Assembly (NCBI GenBank): GCA_007922225.1
Contig: ML679961.1
Span: 65,361,075 to 65,425,074, forward strand
From: Emydura subglobosa
Lineage: Eukaryota > Chordata > Testudines > Chelidae
DNA length: 64,000 nt
Direction: 5' to 3'
A program made the translations under genes and the position numbers. The notes under the pieces are model-generated. The model did no database searches and was not told the DNA's origin. It saw only the letters and a program-made list of their open reading frames with translations. Within the stretch, counting starts at the first letter, position 1. Every line of letters starts with the position of its first letter. Of this stretch, positions 20,843 through 32,966 are shown piece by piece.

Positions 20843-21101
20843 ACAGAACAAGAAGCAATGGTCTCAAATTGCAGTGGGGGAGATCTAGGTTGGACATTAG
20901 GAAAAAGTTTTTCACTAGGAGGGTGGTGAAGCACTGGAATGAGTTACCTAGGGAGGTGGTGGAATCTCCATCTTTAGAGGTTTTTAAGCTGCGGCTTGAC
21001 AAAACCCTCGCTGGGATTATTTAACTGAGGTTAGTCTGCTTTGAGCAGGGGGTTGGACTAAATGACCTCCTGAGGTCCTTTCCAACTCTATGATTCTATG
21101 A

Positions 21102-22247
21102 CACGCTTTTGGTGAAACCAGGGGATTCTCTGTTCCCCTATATATCCCAGTGCTCTCTGCCAGTTGGCATCCAGAAGTTCTTGGATCACAAGGTGACACA
21201 CTTTTGAATACATGTTGAACTCTGACTTTGCTGGCCATGTAATGTTATGTATTATGCTAGATTTTCTCAATAAAATTTAGAGTAAATGAATAAAAAGTGG
21301 ATTTTTTTCCATTGGCCTACAAACATTGGCACTGGAGCCACTTGGAGAATTCACCATAAAAGTCACTCAGCACGCAGAAACTCATTAAATAAAATTGTGT
21401 GTGTATTTCAAGCAGTGTCAAGCTATGTATGCATCCTTAAATGGCTGAATGCACACACCCTGTTCTATTAAACTGTATTCTTTTTAAATAAGATTATAAT
21501 GTTTTTACATTAATACAGCATTTTTCAGAGTTTTACAGTCCATGTACCACCAGGAATCATGTCACCTTCTACTAATATACACACAGTGTAAGGGGGAAGA
21601 GACAGGGAAGAACACAACACTTTTGGTAATGCTCTACACAACAGTTTAAATTAGGAAGTAAAAAATATTGCATCACTATGATATAAGATTTTACACTTAT
21701 GGCTCTTTTGGGTGCCTTAGCTGTATTTTTTCCAAATAAACCAAATACTGAAGGAAAATGAAAAGCTAATTCTTCTCCCTCTGAGTATCAAACCTATTCA
21801 GGCCCTCTCGTTTTTATAAAAGCAATTCAGTCAGTGAACTGAAAGAGTAGCACATGACTTAGGTGACAAACCACAATACTTGATATTCACGTTCAATATT
21901 TGGGCTAACAGCAATACAGTACTTGCAGCAGTTTGCAAAAGAATCCATAAAGAGAAATATACCCCACCAAGTCATCAAGTAAATGCAAACCATGAACAAA
22001 TGTATAGAAAGTGCTATCTCTTTGTGGCCAATATACAAAGAGAGAAGGGGCTACATTTAACAACAAATTGTTTTGCTATGGGCTATTTGCACAGCTCTAA
22101 TTATATCTAGTCATTGTAATTTTCCTTAAAGGCCATGCAGAGAATCTCTTCTGAAGAGTACTGATTTAAATTGATTTTTTGTGCATTTAAAAATGTTTTA
22201 AAAAATTGACGTAAGGGTGGAATTTTAGGATTAATAGAATAACATAT
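21102..22247. other. No recognised feature
   Basis: Unassigned AT-rich sequence downstream of the CR1 tail. Confidence 0.4.
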
Positions 22248-22320
22248 TACTCCTGGGGGGATTCTGTGCCAAACAATTAAAAATTCTGCACACAATATTT
22301 TAAAATTCTGCATTCCAGAG
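22248..22320 (+). repeat. Short interspersed repeat, attctgcacac type
   Basis: It reads actcctggggggattctgtg, then acaattaaaaattctgcaca and attttaaaattctgcattcc. A fragment in the opposite orientation is at 32415-32453 (gcagtggtacagaattcccc). Class unknown. Confidence 0.4.
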
Positions 22321-23254
22321 TGGCGCAGATTTCAAACAGTATGTTGTTGGACTTCCCTTTGCACTTGTTGATTTTTGCTGCCTTTTATCCAAACTATCAT
22401 GGTGTTTAATCATAATCCGGGTATTTAATGGAAAGCTGACACTGTACCATGGATGTTACCTACTCAGTGTTATAAAAATGCTCCAATTTCAAATCATTCC
22501 ATTGAATAAACTTTGGCTGAACTACCTCTAAACATTTCACACAGAATAGAATTGCCTAATTATTCACACATGCACAATACCACACTGTGGAGAATGTCAG
22601 CCATTACTCCCAAGGAAGTCTTTGTTAAAATATGTGCTGAGTAAGCAAAATTTTGTTTTAGGTTTAAATAAAGGGACCATGATGTAGATTCTGATTTGGT
22701 TCTCAAAGGTAAATAACCATACGAGATAAATTGATCCAGACAGTAGCTGGTTAAGGGACCCGCTGTAAAACCCTTATACTGGATTCCCCTGATAGTGTTT
22801 ATTCTATCCAAGAGAACAAATAGTTCCAAGGCTTTGAAATCTGTTCATTATCAGGTAATTCAGTGTTTCCCCCATTTGGCACCAATATCTTCCAAATGAA
22901 ATGTATCATTATCTCACATGAGTTTTCTAATAATATTTCTAGAAGGCACCTCTTCAAAGACCTCCTATCCCTGCTGTAGAGCAATGGAAGTTTCATTTTC
23001 TGTAGCCATTGCCTATATTTTCCAGACATTTAAATAATGGTTCAGGTTCTGCATTTCTTAGAAACAGCTATCATTCACATTTCAACTTGCAGCTGAGATG
23101 AGATTAACTCTTGAGATAACAGTGGCTACCTTGGTTCTGATCTTGCTGGTGTACATCTTGCATGTGCCAGCATCCCTCAAATGGTGATCTGTGTGACGCT
23201 GCAGTGATCCTTCACACATTTCGCCTTCTGACATGTCCAGATGGTATGGTGAAG
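22321..23254. other. No recognised feature
   Basis: Unassigned sequence. The part from about 23080 may already be a degraded portion of the LINE that follows, but no protein motif is visible. Confidence 0.3.
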
Positions 23255-24290
23255 AACATCGCAGCAAGAACTGTGCATAATGTCATCAGGAAGTGAATCA
23301 TCAGGACTCTTTCTAGCCAAGATATTGCCACGTACCTGAGCGGCTCCCTGGAAGGTGAATTTGGAAGAGACAAGGGCAACTTTGTGTTACTTTGGACTCA
23401 TGCCTGCAATGCTACGTGACGGCTGAACTAGGCTGCCACTGGATGTGGTGTGAGGAATGTCAGGACTTAGGAGTCCTGGTGCCACAGGTCATGAATACGG
23501 AGCACACAACCACCATTCTGAGAGTTAGAACCATGCTGGAGAGGATCCTGAAGTATGCGATCCATTGGCAGTATGTGGAAAACCTGAGACAGAAGCTGGA
23601 CCAGAACAAGGCCTTTGAGGTGACATGCAAGTGGGATGCCAGCTACCACTTCCTCCTCGGGGGCAGTTTCACCTAAAAGATTCATCCACAAGGCCCTGCT
23701 CAATTGCGTCCCACTGAACGGAGCTGTCCACCATAGGAATCAGGACAAGCGATGCACAAAGTGCAGCTATGCCAATGAGATGCTACCCACGTCTTGTGTA
23801 GCTGCAAGCCCCATTCCAGAGACTGGCAGCAGTGCCACAATGCCATACAAGATCACCTAGTCAAGGCCATCCTACCACCCCTGAGGAAGGTTGCCAGGAA
23901 CTCTGCTATCCCTGGAACAGTCAATCAGCTGCAACCGATCATCACTAACAAGGAACAGAAGAGGATTATCTTGATGGACAACACAGTTCTTTTGAGAACA
24001 TGACCCTGGCCTTCCACGATGCCCGAGCTCGAAAGATGGAGAAATATGCCCCTCTGGCCGATGCCTTAAGAGCTAGGGGTTATGAGGTTCAAACACACAT
24101 ATGGACCATCAGAGACCTGGGTGCATGGGATCCCAGTAATGAGTGAATGTTGTGGGAATGTGGAATTGGTCAATGCTATGCTCACTGATGCAGCACTCAT
24201 GGTGTCAGACACCATCAATCAGGTGGTCAAGGGACATCTATTTAAAACATATAACTGGACATAGGCAATACCAAGAGAAATGAGCTAGAG
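23255..24290 (+). mobile_element. R2/NeSL-like LINE, 3' part with restriction-like endonuclease
   Basis: Only the region after the reverse transcriptase survives. In order: SQDIATYLSGSLEGEFGRDK near 23317; the frame at 23392-23676 (CHWMWCEECQDLGVLVPQV, YVENLRQKLDQNKAFEVTCK); RFIHKALLNCVPLNGAVHHR; a Cys/His knuckle with C-x-x-C (CTKC); then the C-terminal nuclease. This layout, zinc knuckle followed by a PD-(D/E)xK nuclease at the C-terminus, is specific to the site-preferring early LINE clades (R2, R4, NeSL, CRE). I cannot tell which clade. No ribosomal DNA flanks it. Confidence 0.75.
23680..24130 (+). pseudogene. LINE zinc knuckle and restriction-like endonuclease remnant
   Basis: The nuclease would nick the target DNA for primed reverse transcription. 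The knuckle begins CTKCSYANEMLP; a one-base loss near 23788 shifts the frame, and the matching SCKPHSRDWQQCHNAIQDHL continues in the frame at 23794-24003. The PD of the nuclease motif is partly lost (QLQPIITNKEQ). The next motif keeps an Asp (ILMDNTV), then a second frame change near 23985 leads to FENMTLAFHDARARKMEKYA, APLADALRARGYEVQT and LGAWDPSNE before a TGA at about 24145. At least two frameshifts and a lost metal-binding residue make it inactive. Confidence 0.75.
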
Positions 24291-25314
24291 TGCCATTGAA
24301 AAGCAAAGTCAGAAAAGTAACTGAAATACTTTTCTGATGGATTGTATTTACTGAGGGACAACCTATCCTAAATTCTCAATTACTAAGGGAAAATCTACAC
24401 ACATTGCTATATTTGTTTTCTCACAAGCTACAGTCAGTATAACTTTTTGTGAGTGATGTATCTAAATATATGAATGCTAACACTAAAACTATATCATTAA
24501 ATTTATTAAACTTAATTCAGGATATTCCAGATTATGTACAATATGTATTTTATGACTTTTTAAACCAAACTTTGTACTTTTAATTAATTTAAGCATTATA
24601 CCCAGATGTATAGAAACTCTTTCTTTAACCTGTGTATTAGATAATTTTAACATTAGCTTTAATAAAAAAAAAAATGTGAGCATTTAGATTTACACATCTG
24701 GAGGCAAAAAGTATTCTGGAAAGAGAACCTCAATTCTGAGACTCACTCCCTGCCAGGGCCAAAGTTCCCTGTAAGTCTTCTCTATTTACCAAATTTTTTT
24801 CTGATGGGACTTCTTGAAGGAGTTGGGGTTTTTCACCTAGTGACAGAGTGATGTATGCTTTCATTAACATTGTATTGCACCTACATTTCTAAACCCGGGA
24901 CCAAGGTATCATTAGAGGAGGGCCTCAGAAGACCAAAAAGTTCCCAAGTTCCCTGTCTAGCCCTACCACTCGTGTCTGCTCTTAGATGCACTTTTATCAG
25001 TTTATTTGCTTTTTCAAAAGACTTGGCCTATTACAAGTTTGAACAAAAATATATGCTAAAAACACAAATTGATTGATGCTGGACATGAGTGCAGATCTTT
25101 TAAAAACTGACATTCTGAATTAAGCTTTTCCTTTCTCATGTTTTTACTTCCATAATTTCCCACCATTTTAATGCAGTGAACTGTGACAACTACCTACAGA
25201 TTTGGGATAGAAATATGGATCTTTGATTTTAAATGCATGAAGGATGACTCAGGAGTATGTTCCGTTAACCACATTTGCACTTGTTCTTCCTGCTCTGTGC
25301 TCAGTTTATAACTT
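24291..25314. other. No recognised feature
   Basis: AT-rich sequence, with a poly(A) run near 24664. Nothing supported. Confidence 0.4.
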
Positions 25315-25450
25315 GACACATTTTGGGCCTCATTTTCAGAAAGTGCTGAGTACCAGTCAGCTGAAAATCAGACCATCTGAAGGTGCCTCAAACTGGGCAT
25401 CCAAATATAGGGCTACCCAAAATCAGTGGTCACTTTTGAAAAATCTTTTC
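25315..25450. repeat. MITE-like repeat, aagtgctgagcac family, copy
   Basis: It contains gggcctcattttcagaaagt, gctgagtaccag, gctgaaaatcagaccatctg, ggtgcctcaaactgggcatc and cagtggtcacttttgaaaa in the same order as the other copies. The open frame over it is incidental. Confidence 0.55.
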
Positions 25451-27236
25451 CTCTTGCATTTGGTATCAGTCATGTTGGATAAGTAAGAGAAAAGTTCCAT
25501 CAATTTTCCATGTCATTTTTCAGAGATGTGTTTGCATGGTTCCACTTCTTTATTATTAATTAGTTGAAGCTAGATTTCCACTGAGATTGCAGCAGTAATG
25601 CCATCAGACTAATCTCAAGTTTCTTTGAAACCTCCTTTAATTGCTGTACATGTTGTCTAAAATGTGTGCTATGTTTTTAATCAGTCTTCCTCATGCTCAG
25701 TGCAAATATCAACAGTTATGGCAGCTGGATGCAAATAGAGAATCTTCCTAAGTGTTCCACTGAGTGTCACTGGAAGCTGGTATATCACAATTGCATTTTC
25801 AACTATGAAGCTGACAGAGGCTGCAGAAAATTATTTGACCCTCCAAAGTATGCTTTAAAACTGCATTAGATGTTACTTCTTTCTCAGTGCATCTTAAAAA
25901 GCATGCTGAATACCCATGTGTTAGTAGTTTAGGATGACTGATTGCAGCTGAGAACTTTTTTATTATCATTATTTTTATTGCCTCTGCATTCTTGAATGGC
26001 AACTTTAACATGGACACAATATTCTGGGGTTTCTTTTCAGACACGGAATAAATAGCCTTATGTACGAACATTTCCTTATATGGCGTGCTTGTGACCATCA
26101 CTAGATTATTTCCCATGGTTGACCAACCATCTTGCAGTAACGTCATTGTTGAATTTTGCAGTTCTTTCCCTGGGATTCAATAGGTGTTGTTGCACAACAC
26201 TCTGCCACACCCAGGTTTTCAATACTCAGGATTTTCTTGTCATAGAATTTCTCATCCATTAATCTAAATCTAATGAAAGATCAATTCTATATTCTCTATT
26301 TAGACAATATTGCCACTGAAGTGAATGGAATATATATCAATTATGGGCCTTTCATCACATTTCAATGATGAAAGACTTTCAGTCTGTTTGGTGTGTATAT
26401 TTCAGATTTGCTTCCATTATTATGCCTGTTTCTTGGAAACAAAAATCTAATGTTCCAGTCTGTGGTAGACAAATTATTTTGTTTCCACACATATTGCTGT
26501 GTATTTTGATTGATTAGTAAGTCTCTTTAGACTTGTAGAGTATAAAACATTTGCACTGACTCCTCATTTAGTCACTTTTCTTGTGTGAATTTTATGGAAA
26601 TTATAGAAAGTGAAAAATTCATCTGTATAACATTTTGTTCTTTATCTTTAATTGGGTGTGTGTGTGCTCTTTTGTTATTTCAAATGGAAAAAATATTAAT
26701 TTGAAAATAATTTATGTTCACGAATAATGTGCTTAACCAAAGCTATACAGGGGGGAAAATATGATATTCAATAAAAGGGACATTTTTCAGGAAGTTTAGA
26801 CCAAAAATTGAGGATTTTTTTTAAATCTACAGTACAAATATATATGGTTTTGTGATTGTATTTTAAATTATATAAAAACTGTTTTTATTTAGATTTTAAA
26901 CACTGAAAACCCAAAATAAAACAGCATTATATTAGCTCCTGGGAATAAGAAAGTTAAACATCTGCCTATCAATGGAAAGGGAGTCAGATACATCTAGTAT
27001 CACTGTCCAAGGTGAGTGAAGTGTTAAAATAAACTGGATAAATGGTAAAAGGCAAGTTGCATTTTAAAATTATTTCAGATTTAATAAAATCAGTTGTCGA
27101 AATAAGGAATTATTTTTAAATATGGGGCCACATTCTCAGCCCTAATAAGGCTGCTTTGCATCAAACCAGCAGTGCAAAACCTCCCTGAAGGTAATTTGTG
27201 GCCTCTTTCCCAAGTGGTTAAGTGCAGGTGGCCATG
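25451..27236. other. No recognised feature
   Basis: Long AT-rich unassigned stretch. The 115-residue minus-strand frame at 25799-26146 (TLLQDGWSTMGNNLVMVTS) resembles the DGWS-type phrase of hAT transposases, so 25680-26260 may be a decayed hAT coding remnant. See the separate entry. Confidence 0.35.
25680..26260 (-). pseudogene. Possible hAT-type transposase fragment
   Basis: The frame at 25799-26146 on the minus strand starts TLLQDGWSTMGNNLVMVTST and continues VSEKKPQNIVSMLKLPFKNA, GYSACFLRCTEKEV and ISHPKLLTHGYSACFL. The phrase 'D-G-W-S ... N' followed about 90 residues later by a GCxAH-like 'HGYSACFLRC' is the layout of the central catalytic domain of hAT-family or domesticated ZBED-like transposases. 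There D-G-W/D-x-W precedes the CxxH motif. Flanking stops limit it to this fragment. I cannot confirm the family without a search. Confidence 0.45.
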
Positions 27237-27244
27237 GATTAGAG

Positions 27245-27538
27245 TAGTGTTTCTCAAATAGTGTTCCGCAGAACCCCAGGGTTCCGTTGGCTGAGTTGAA
27301 GGGTTCCGCGAAGAAGCGGAACCACGCCGCTGAAAGTAACAAAAATCGGGTGCTGCTGAACAGCTGTTCGCGTGCCACCTAACAGCTGATGGGGCCGCCG
27401 AAAACGGCTCAGAGAGCGCGCCACCGAAACAACCCTACACCGCGCCACCGAAAAGAGGAAGATTTCCTCGACTTTTTGGCGGAGGGTATGGCATGGGCGC
27501 GCAAGGGTTCCGGGGGGTAATAAAATTGAGAAACACTG
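27245..27538. mobile_element. Non-autonomous hAT-type element with perfect 8-bp target duplication
   Basis: The ends are tagtgtttctcaa on the left and ttgagaaacactg on the right, the CAGTGTTTCTCAA-type hAT terminal inverted repeat. The 8 bases gattagag flank it on both sides (27237-27244 and 27539-27546) without a mismatch. The 294-bp body is strikingly GC-rich and CpG-rich compared with its surroundings and repeats ccaccgaaa and ggttccg words. It has no transposase; the minus-strand frames over it are incidental. Confidence 0.9.
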
Positions 27539-27546
27539 GATTAGAG

Positions 27547-29685
27547 AATTCCTAAGGTTTAGATTAGAGAATCCTCTCTAACATGGTAGGGGGCCAAAAC
27601 AGCACACAGCAGCTTTGGAGAGCAGAGGAATATAAAAGTGACATACAGCCAACTTTACCTCTCAATTTTTTGTGTCCTATGCCACGCACAGCTCAACCAG
27701 ACCAGAGGATCGAGACCACGATTTTTATCTTAACAGTGCCCTTTAACACAAAGGAAACAAATGTGTCTAGCTCACAGAATTAGATTCTAATGGGAAGAGA
27801 AATATATACACAAATCTATCTCTGAAATGAGATAGAAACTGTAGTTATTTGCAAGAAAAATCTGTGGTAAGTTAACAGCACGGGCTACAAAACCAGACAA
27901 GTATCAGTTCAACAGTTCAAATTTTAAATCCCCCAAATAATCCAAGTAAATATACGAGGCGCCTTTAATTTTCCATTCTGTGAGCCCTTGCTCTGCAGTT
28001 TAGAAGCTTGATCCTCTTCCTTATTTTTCTTAGAAGCTTGTGGGTAGATGACTTATCCAAGAAAATGTAGGTTTACACATAATAAAATACCACAGAATTC
28101 GGTCAGATAAAACAGTAATTTTGCATTCACATAGCATCTTTCATTGGTTGGTGAAAGGCTCCCTCTGGTGTGTGTGTAGTTAGTACAAACAGTTATTAAA
28201 GTTTGTAAAAAGTTTAAGGATACATTTCAATGAAACACAGCCACCTTTGTGGTAGAATGCAGACACTGCTTAACAGCATTATGCAACAGTTAGAGAAAGT
28301 GACTAAGGACTCTAAAGAAGTCAAGTACTGTCATTCAAAATTATGAATTAATCAGAACTGTTATATGACTCCATTTTTTTTCTGTAGTAAGGCATATATT
28401 AAGTATCACGTATAATACACTAATAGAAAATGCTGTATACACACAAAGACAATTTTAGATTACTATAAGAACCTTAACTTTGAATTGCCTCTCTTGTATG
28501 CATTTCAATATTAACTCTAACATTGCATGACCCATATTTTCCATATACAAATGGCAAGGCACTAGTGCAAAATCACACATCTCAGTTCTGCTAAACACTT
28601 CACCCACAAAAAGATATCAGTATATATGCCTTATCCTTATACTTCTGCTAAAATGTTGGGCCATAAGCATAGCTTTGAGGCACAGTAAGATCAAACCACA
28701 TGAATTGTTCATTATTTAATACCTGTACTGCTCTGGGATTCTGACACTTTCTGCTTTGATAGTTTAAGGCTTAAAGCCAGTGCTGCAAGCTTGCCGGAGG
28801 GAACATTTCTGGGATAAATCATTTCATATGGCATTATTCCCCATCAAGACAATAAAACACTGCTCCCAGGTTTTCCCTGGAGATGAAGTTCATCTTTATT
28901 TGTTATTGTGGAGAAAGTACACATCTGTAAGCGTTTAATATTACTTACACAGCATTCACCAGAGGGCTTTTAACAAAGGTGATTTTAAAAGCTTTGTCTG
29001 CAACTTGTGACATTCCCCTTTCTTTTACCAGATCACTAAAGTCTGACTGTCTGTATTTCTGTTTCAGTAACCACGGAAAGATGTATCTCTCCCCTATATA
29101 AAGTTTTTATGGCAATGAGAAGGATGATGGCAATTTCTTACCTGTGAATTTGATTTCTCCAAAGTCCTCTATGTCAAGAAAATAGGTTTAAGTTCTCTTA
29201 CCAGCAGACAAAGATAGCAAAAGGGAAACTCGCTTGCTATCACTCCCCATACGAAGGGAGCTGATTGCATCCGCTCACTTAGACTTCCAAAGCGATAACA
29301 TTTCTGTTATTCCTAAAGAAATACTTAAGATTTTTTCAGAAAAAAAAGATCTATACTTTACCAAAACAACTAAAACTGAGTGACATTTCTGGGCTAGGAG
29401 ACAGAGACATGCAGATACCAAATTAACAGTTAAGAAGTTACAACCATCCCTGTGTGCGAGTCCAGAGAGTGAGAATTCAGCAAGTACCAAACCTCTAAAT
29501 GGGTAAAGGGTGGGTTAATTGGGGGAGGGGGGAAACAGACTTGTTCATACTATAATCAAGGTTGATTGAGTCTAATAAATGACTTGGACCTTCATGGTTT
29601 CACAATCCAAAGTTCAGGAAAAAACACTCAACCTGTCATAATATCAAACCTGGCAACCAAATCATGCTTAGTTGGATGGGTGATA
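27547..29685. other. No recognised feature
   Basis: AT-rich unassigned sequence. No gene or repeat that I can support. Confidence 0.4.
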
Positions 29686-29689
29686 ATCT

Positions 29690-29790
29690 TGGGCTCAATT
29701 ATGAAATATGCTGCCCACTCAACTCCCATGATTTCAGTGGGAATTGTGGGTGAACAGCACTTCGGGATTCAGTCCTTCCTCAGTTTTATT
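29690..29790. repeat. Short palindromic repeat
   Basis: ctcaactcccatgatttcag and tgggaattgtgggtgaacag form the inverted centre, with gggctcaattatgaaat on the left and gggattcagtcctt on the right. It is the same style of small palindrome as at 48266-48336. Confidence 0.4.
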
Positions 29791-31689
29791 ACTGGGTTCC
29801 TTAAGGAACTTGGAATCAAATTCAGAACTGTGCTTCAAGAGTGTAGACACAACTGGAGCATGATTATTATTATGATTGCCCATCAACAGCATCATACCTT
29901 TGTCAGTTATGCCCACATTAAGTACACAAGTCTGATTTTTTCTGTCTTATTTTTGGTATGAATAGCAATCAGATATATCAGATATTGCATTCTTAGGCTA
30001 TTTTTTGCACTGAATAGTTATAGATAACCAGCATTTGACACGATGCCTTATGACAACACCAGAGACATGATATAAATTGCCAAAGAAGATGCTGCCTCTT
30101 GCCCCTTACTGCTTAATTATAAGATGCGGTCTGAATATTCTGGCCATTGGTTAGAGGATAACAAAGATGAGCAGCTCCCTTCATGACAGAACATATGTAA
30201 AGTCTGCTATTCCTTCACAGTAACTGTCAGCAGAACCTCATGTGTGCTTTTATACAGACAGCAGTCAGAAACATTCTGAAATATAGATGATTTTACTTGG
30301 TTAACTAACTTCTTTTAACAACCTTCTCATACTCCAAATTCACTCCCGATAACTTTTAAGTGATTCAATCATGCATTTGTCTCATAAGCTTTCAATATTT
30401 ATCAATATGTAAGTGTCACAGCAGCAAAGTCCCAACATGCTAACTGAGAGGACACCACACTGATCTCAAGCATCTACTCTGAAATTAACTTTTTGGTCAT
30501 TTATCTCCAGTGTCATAATCTGAACCTTGTAGGACTTAGCTTTTTTAGACCCAACAAAACTTTGCATCATCATCATCATGAGCTTTGTCCTCCAGTTGTA
30601 TGCTCATGAATGTATTTTGCATTTTTTGGCAATTTGTGACGGTCTCATCAAACGGTTGCTTTTACTGAAAACAGGACACCACACAACTTGGTGTCATAGC
30701 ATCATGCTGTGAGTGCTTTTTTATTGTAATTAATTCAAACAAATTTAATCTGTCCCATTTGTTCACCTTCGTATTCTGCCTGTCGGCCTTGGTATACATT
30801 CTTAAGTTAGATGCACTACCACTTCCTGATTATCAACCATTGCTCAATCAATCACGAGGAACATGAGAGAATTTGTTATTAGGAGAGGGACTATAATAGC
30901 AGCCTCTCCATTTGTAGTTTAATGAGGTGCAGAATGTATAGCTAATTGAGGACTGGCTGAATATTCTTTACTGCTTTAGAGACATATACAACCCTAAATA
31001 TACAGTGAAACTCTCTATTTACATCAATGGGGATTTAAGACACAGCAAGGGAAATATACAGCATTATCTGAACACATTCCCACTCTAAATATTGTCTATA
31101 CTGACAAAACACTGGTGGCAGATTTCAACTATATTTTTCTTTGTGTGAAAACAAAAACGACAGTCAGTTGATGCTGAAAACCTCGTGACAAAAGAAAAGG
31201 TTTTGAACAAAAATATACCTGGAAAAAACAAAATTTAACAATAGTGATTGAGAAAACTAAGCCAGTCAGGGTGACCTCGTGCTTGGTTCTTACAGCAGAT
31301 GAAGGCTATAAATCTTTACTTCATGATGTTGAGCAATATAGAAAGAAAAAGAGCAAGCAATTAAAAGCTTTCAGTGCAAATTGGAACAAAAACCCTAGTA
31401 CAGCAATGAGTCTTTGGAAATTTCTCCACTTCCAAAGTTGGTCCTAAAAAGGCACACGAGGGGGACTTGCCAAGAGTTTTGGAAAGCATAGAACCCTAAC
31501 TCAATTACCCAGATTCTGCCCAGTTCCCCTCTATCCATTTACTATGCATCTATTATTCACCAGTCTTCTCCTCTTTTATGAAATATGTTGGGGCTCCTTG
31601 CACAAAGAAGTCTATCTCCACTATCTGCTGTCAAGATGGTGATTTTCCATTGATTTTTTCATTATACTAAAACCACTTCAATTTAACTA
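29791..31689. other. No recognised feature
   Basis: AT-rich unassigned sequence with a short (cat)n run near 30568. Nothing else supported. Confidence 0.4.
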
Positions 31690-32250
31690 TTTTTTAGATA
31701 AGCTCTTTGGGCAGACTGTGCCAGTTCCCCAGTGGCTGGTAGGGGAACCCAGGCCCACCCATTACTCCAGGTTCCAGCCTACAGAACCCAGGACTAGCAA
31801 CCATGGTCTAAGCAATCCCAGACCCTGTTGCTGTTTCCCCAGGCTCCTTCCTATCTTTCTTTTCTATCTCTGTCTCCCTTCTCTGAGGTTACCTGTGGCG
31901 GTTCCTCTATTCCCTGTGGTTATTTCACCCCCTTTTGGGTTCTTGCCAATTCTATATTCTCAGGCAAGATGCCAGGGTTTACTCCGCCCTAGAACTCCTT
32001 GTCTCTTGCCAACTCCCCTCCTCTCTAGAGAGCGACTGCAGTGTTCCTCCCTGCAGCCCATCTTCTGCCACCAACTTCCTGATTTTATACTAGCTCAGCC
32101 AGCCCTTGCCCAGCTAAGCTTCATCATCAATTAGACCTTCCCAGCCCTGACTCTCCCCCAGGTGCAGCCTCTCACAGGGTTAATTGGCCCCTTTTACCTA
32201 CTCAGGTCTCGTGTGGGCTCAAGTCAGGATTGGGGCCTGTGGATGCTATT
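31690..32250. repeat. Pyrimidine-rich probable interspersed repeat
   Basis: A C- and T-rich segment with sharp compositional contrast to its flanks, containing gagagcgactgcagtgttcc, ccaggtgcagcctctcacag and ggttaattggcccctttt. The 138-residue Pro- and Leu-rich frame at 31718-32134 reflects this composition. It may be an LTR or another retroelement part; I cannot define ends, and the class is unknown. Confidence 0.3.
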
Positions 32251-32299
32251 GTAGCACATCCAAATAGTTAAAAGTAGGGCACAAACTGGGTTTATGAGT

Positions 32300-32360
32300 A
32301 GTTCCATTACCTTCTCTGCCACTGATTTACTATGTGATCTGGGACAAGTCAATTTGGTCC
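32300..32360 (+). repeat. MIR fragment
   Basis: cattaccttctctgccactg, then atttactatgtgatctggga and caagtcaattt match the MIR CORE section. The repeat breaks off where the next one begins. Confidence 0.5.
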
Positions 32361-32415
32361 TGATTATCAGTGATGCTGAGTACCCATAATTCCAAATAAA
32401 GTTAGTGGGACATTA
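32350..32415. repeat. MITE-like repeat, aagtgctgagcac family, fragment
   Basis: It reads ggtcctgattatcagtgatg and ctgagtacccataattcc. It adjoins a MIR, as copy 1 does. Confidence 0.4.
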
Positions 32416-32454
32416 ATTCTGCGTTTGTGCAGTGGTACAGAATTCCCCCAGCAG

Positions 32455-32966
32455 TAATTGGTGAGGCCTCATCTGTGTCCAATTCTGGGCGCTACTCTTT
32501 AGGAAAGATGTGGACAAGCTGAAGAGAATCCAGAGGACAGCAATAAAAATGAAAATAGGTTTAGAAAACTTGACTTATGAGGAAAGGTTAAGAAAACTGG
32601 GCATCTTTAATCTTGAGAAAAGAAGACTATCAGATTCCCCCTCAACAGTATTCAAATATGTTAAGGGTTGATATAAAGAGAACTGTGATCAATTTTTCTC
32701 CGTGGTAGGGCATTGAAGGTAGGACAAGAAGTAATCAGCTTATTCTGGAGCAAGGGAGATTTAGGTTAGTTATGAGGGAAAACTTTCTAACTATAAGGGC
32801 AGTTAAGCGCTAGAATAGGCTTCCAAGTGAGGGTACATAATCCCCATCATCGGAGATTTTTAAGAATAGGGATGGACTAGGTTTGTGGTTCTGCCTCAGT
32901 GCAGGGGGACAGACTTGACCTCTCAAGGTCCCTTCTCCAGCCCTACATTTCTCTGATTCTAAGATA
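32455..32966 (+). mobile_element. CR1 LINE 3' end
   Basis: The first half encodes the CR1 C-terminus in broken frames: SNSGRYSL-like residues, then DKLKRIQRTAIKM and LTYEERLRKLGIFNLEKRR. The second half is the 3' untranslated region (aaggtaggacaagaagtaat, ggagatttttaagaataggg, gacctctcaaggtcccttct) ending near tctctgattctaaga. It is 5'-truncated and inactive. It resembles the copy at 34725-36395 more than the one at 19240. Confidence 0.85.

Larger units (their letters stand above)
19240..21101 (+). mobile_element. CR1 LINE with internal deletion
   Basis: A non-LTR retrotransposon reading left to right: the ORF1 esterase region, the ORF2 endonuclease, then directly the C-terminal part of ORF2 and the 3' untranslated tail. 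The reverse transcriptase core, about 2 kb in the family, is missing; the joint is near 20415. The 3' end carries the CR1 hallmark, ttggactaaatgacctcctg followed by a terminal ctatgattctatga. It is 5'-truncated at about 19240. Stops and shifts make it inactive. Confidence 0.9.

Noticed and set aside
31718..32134. 138-residue Pro-rich open frame
   Set aside because: It tracks a pyrimidine-rich stretch with repeat character; no domain is seen.
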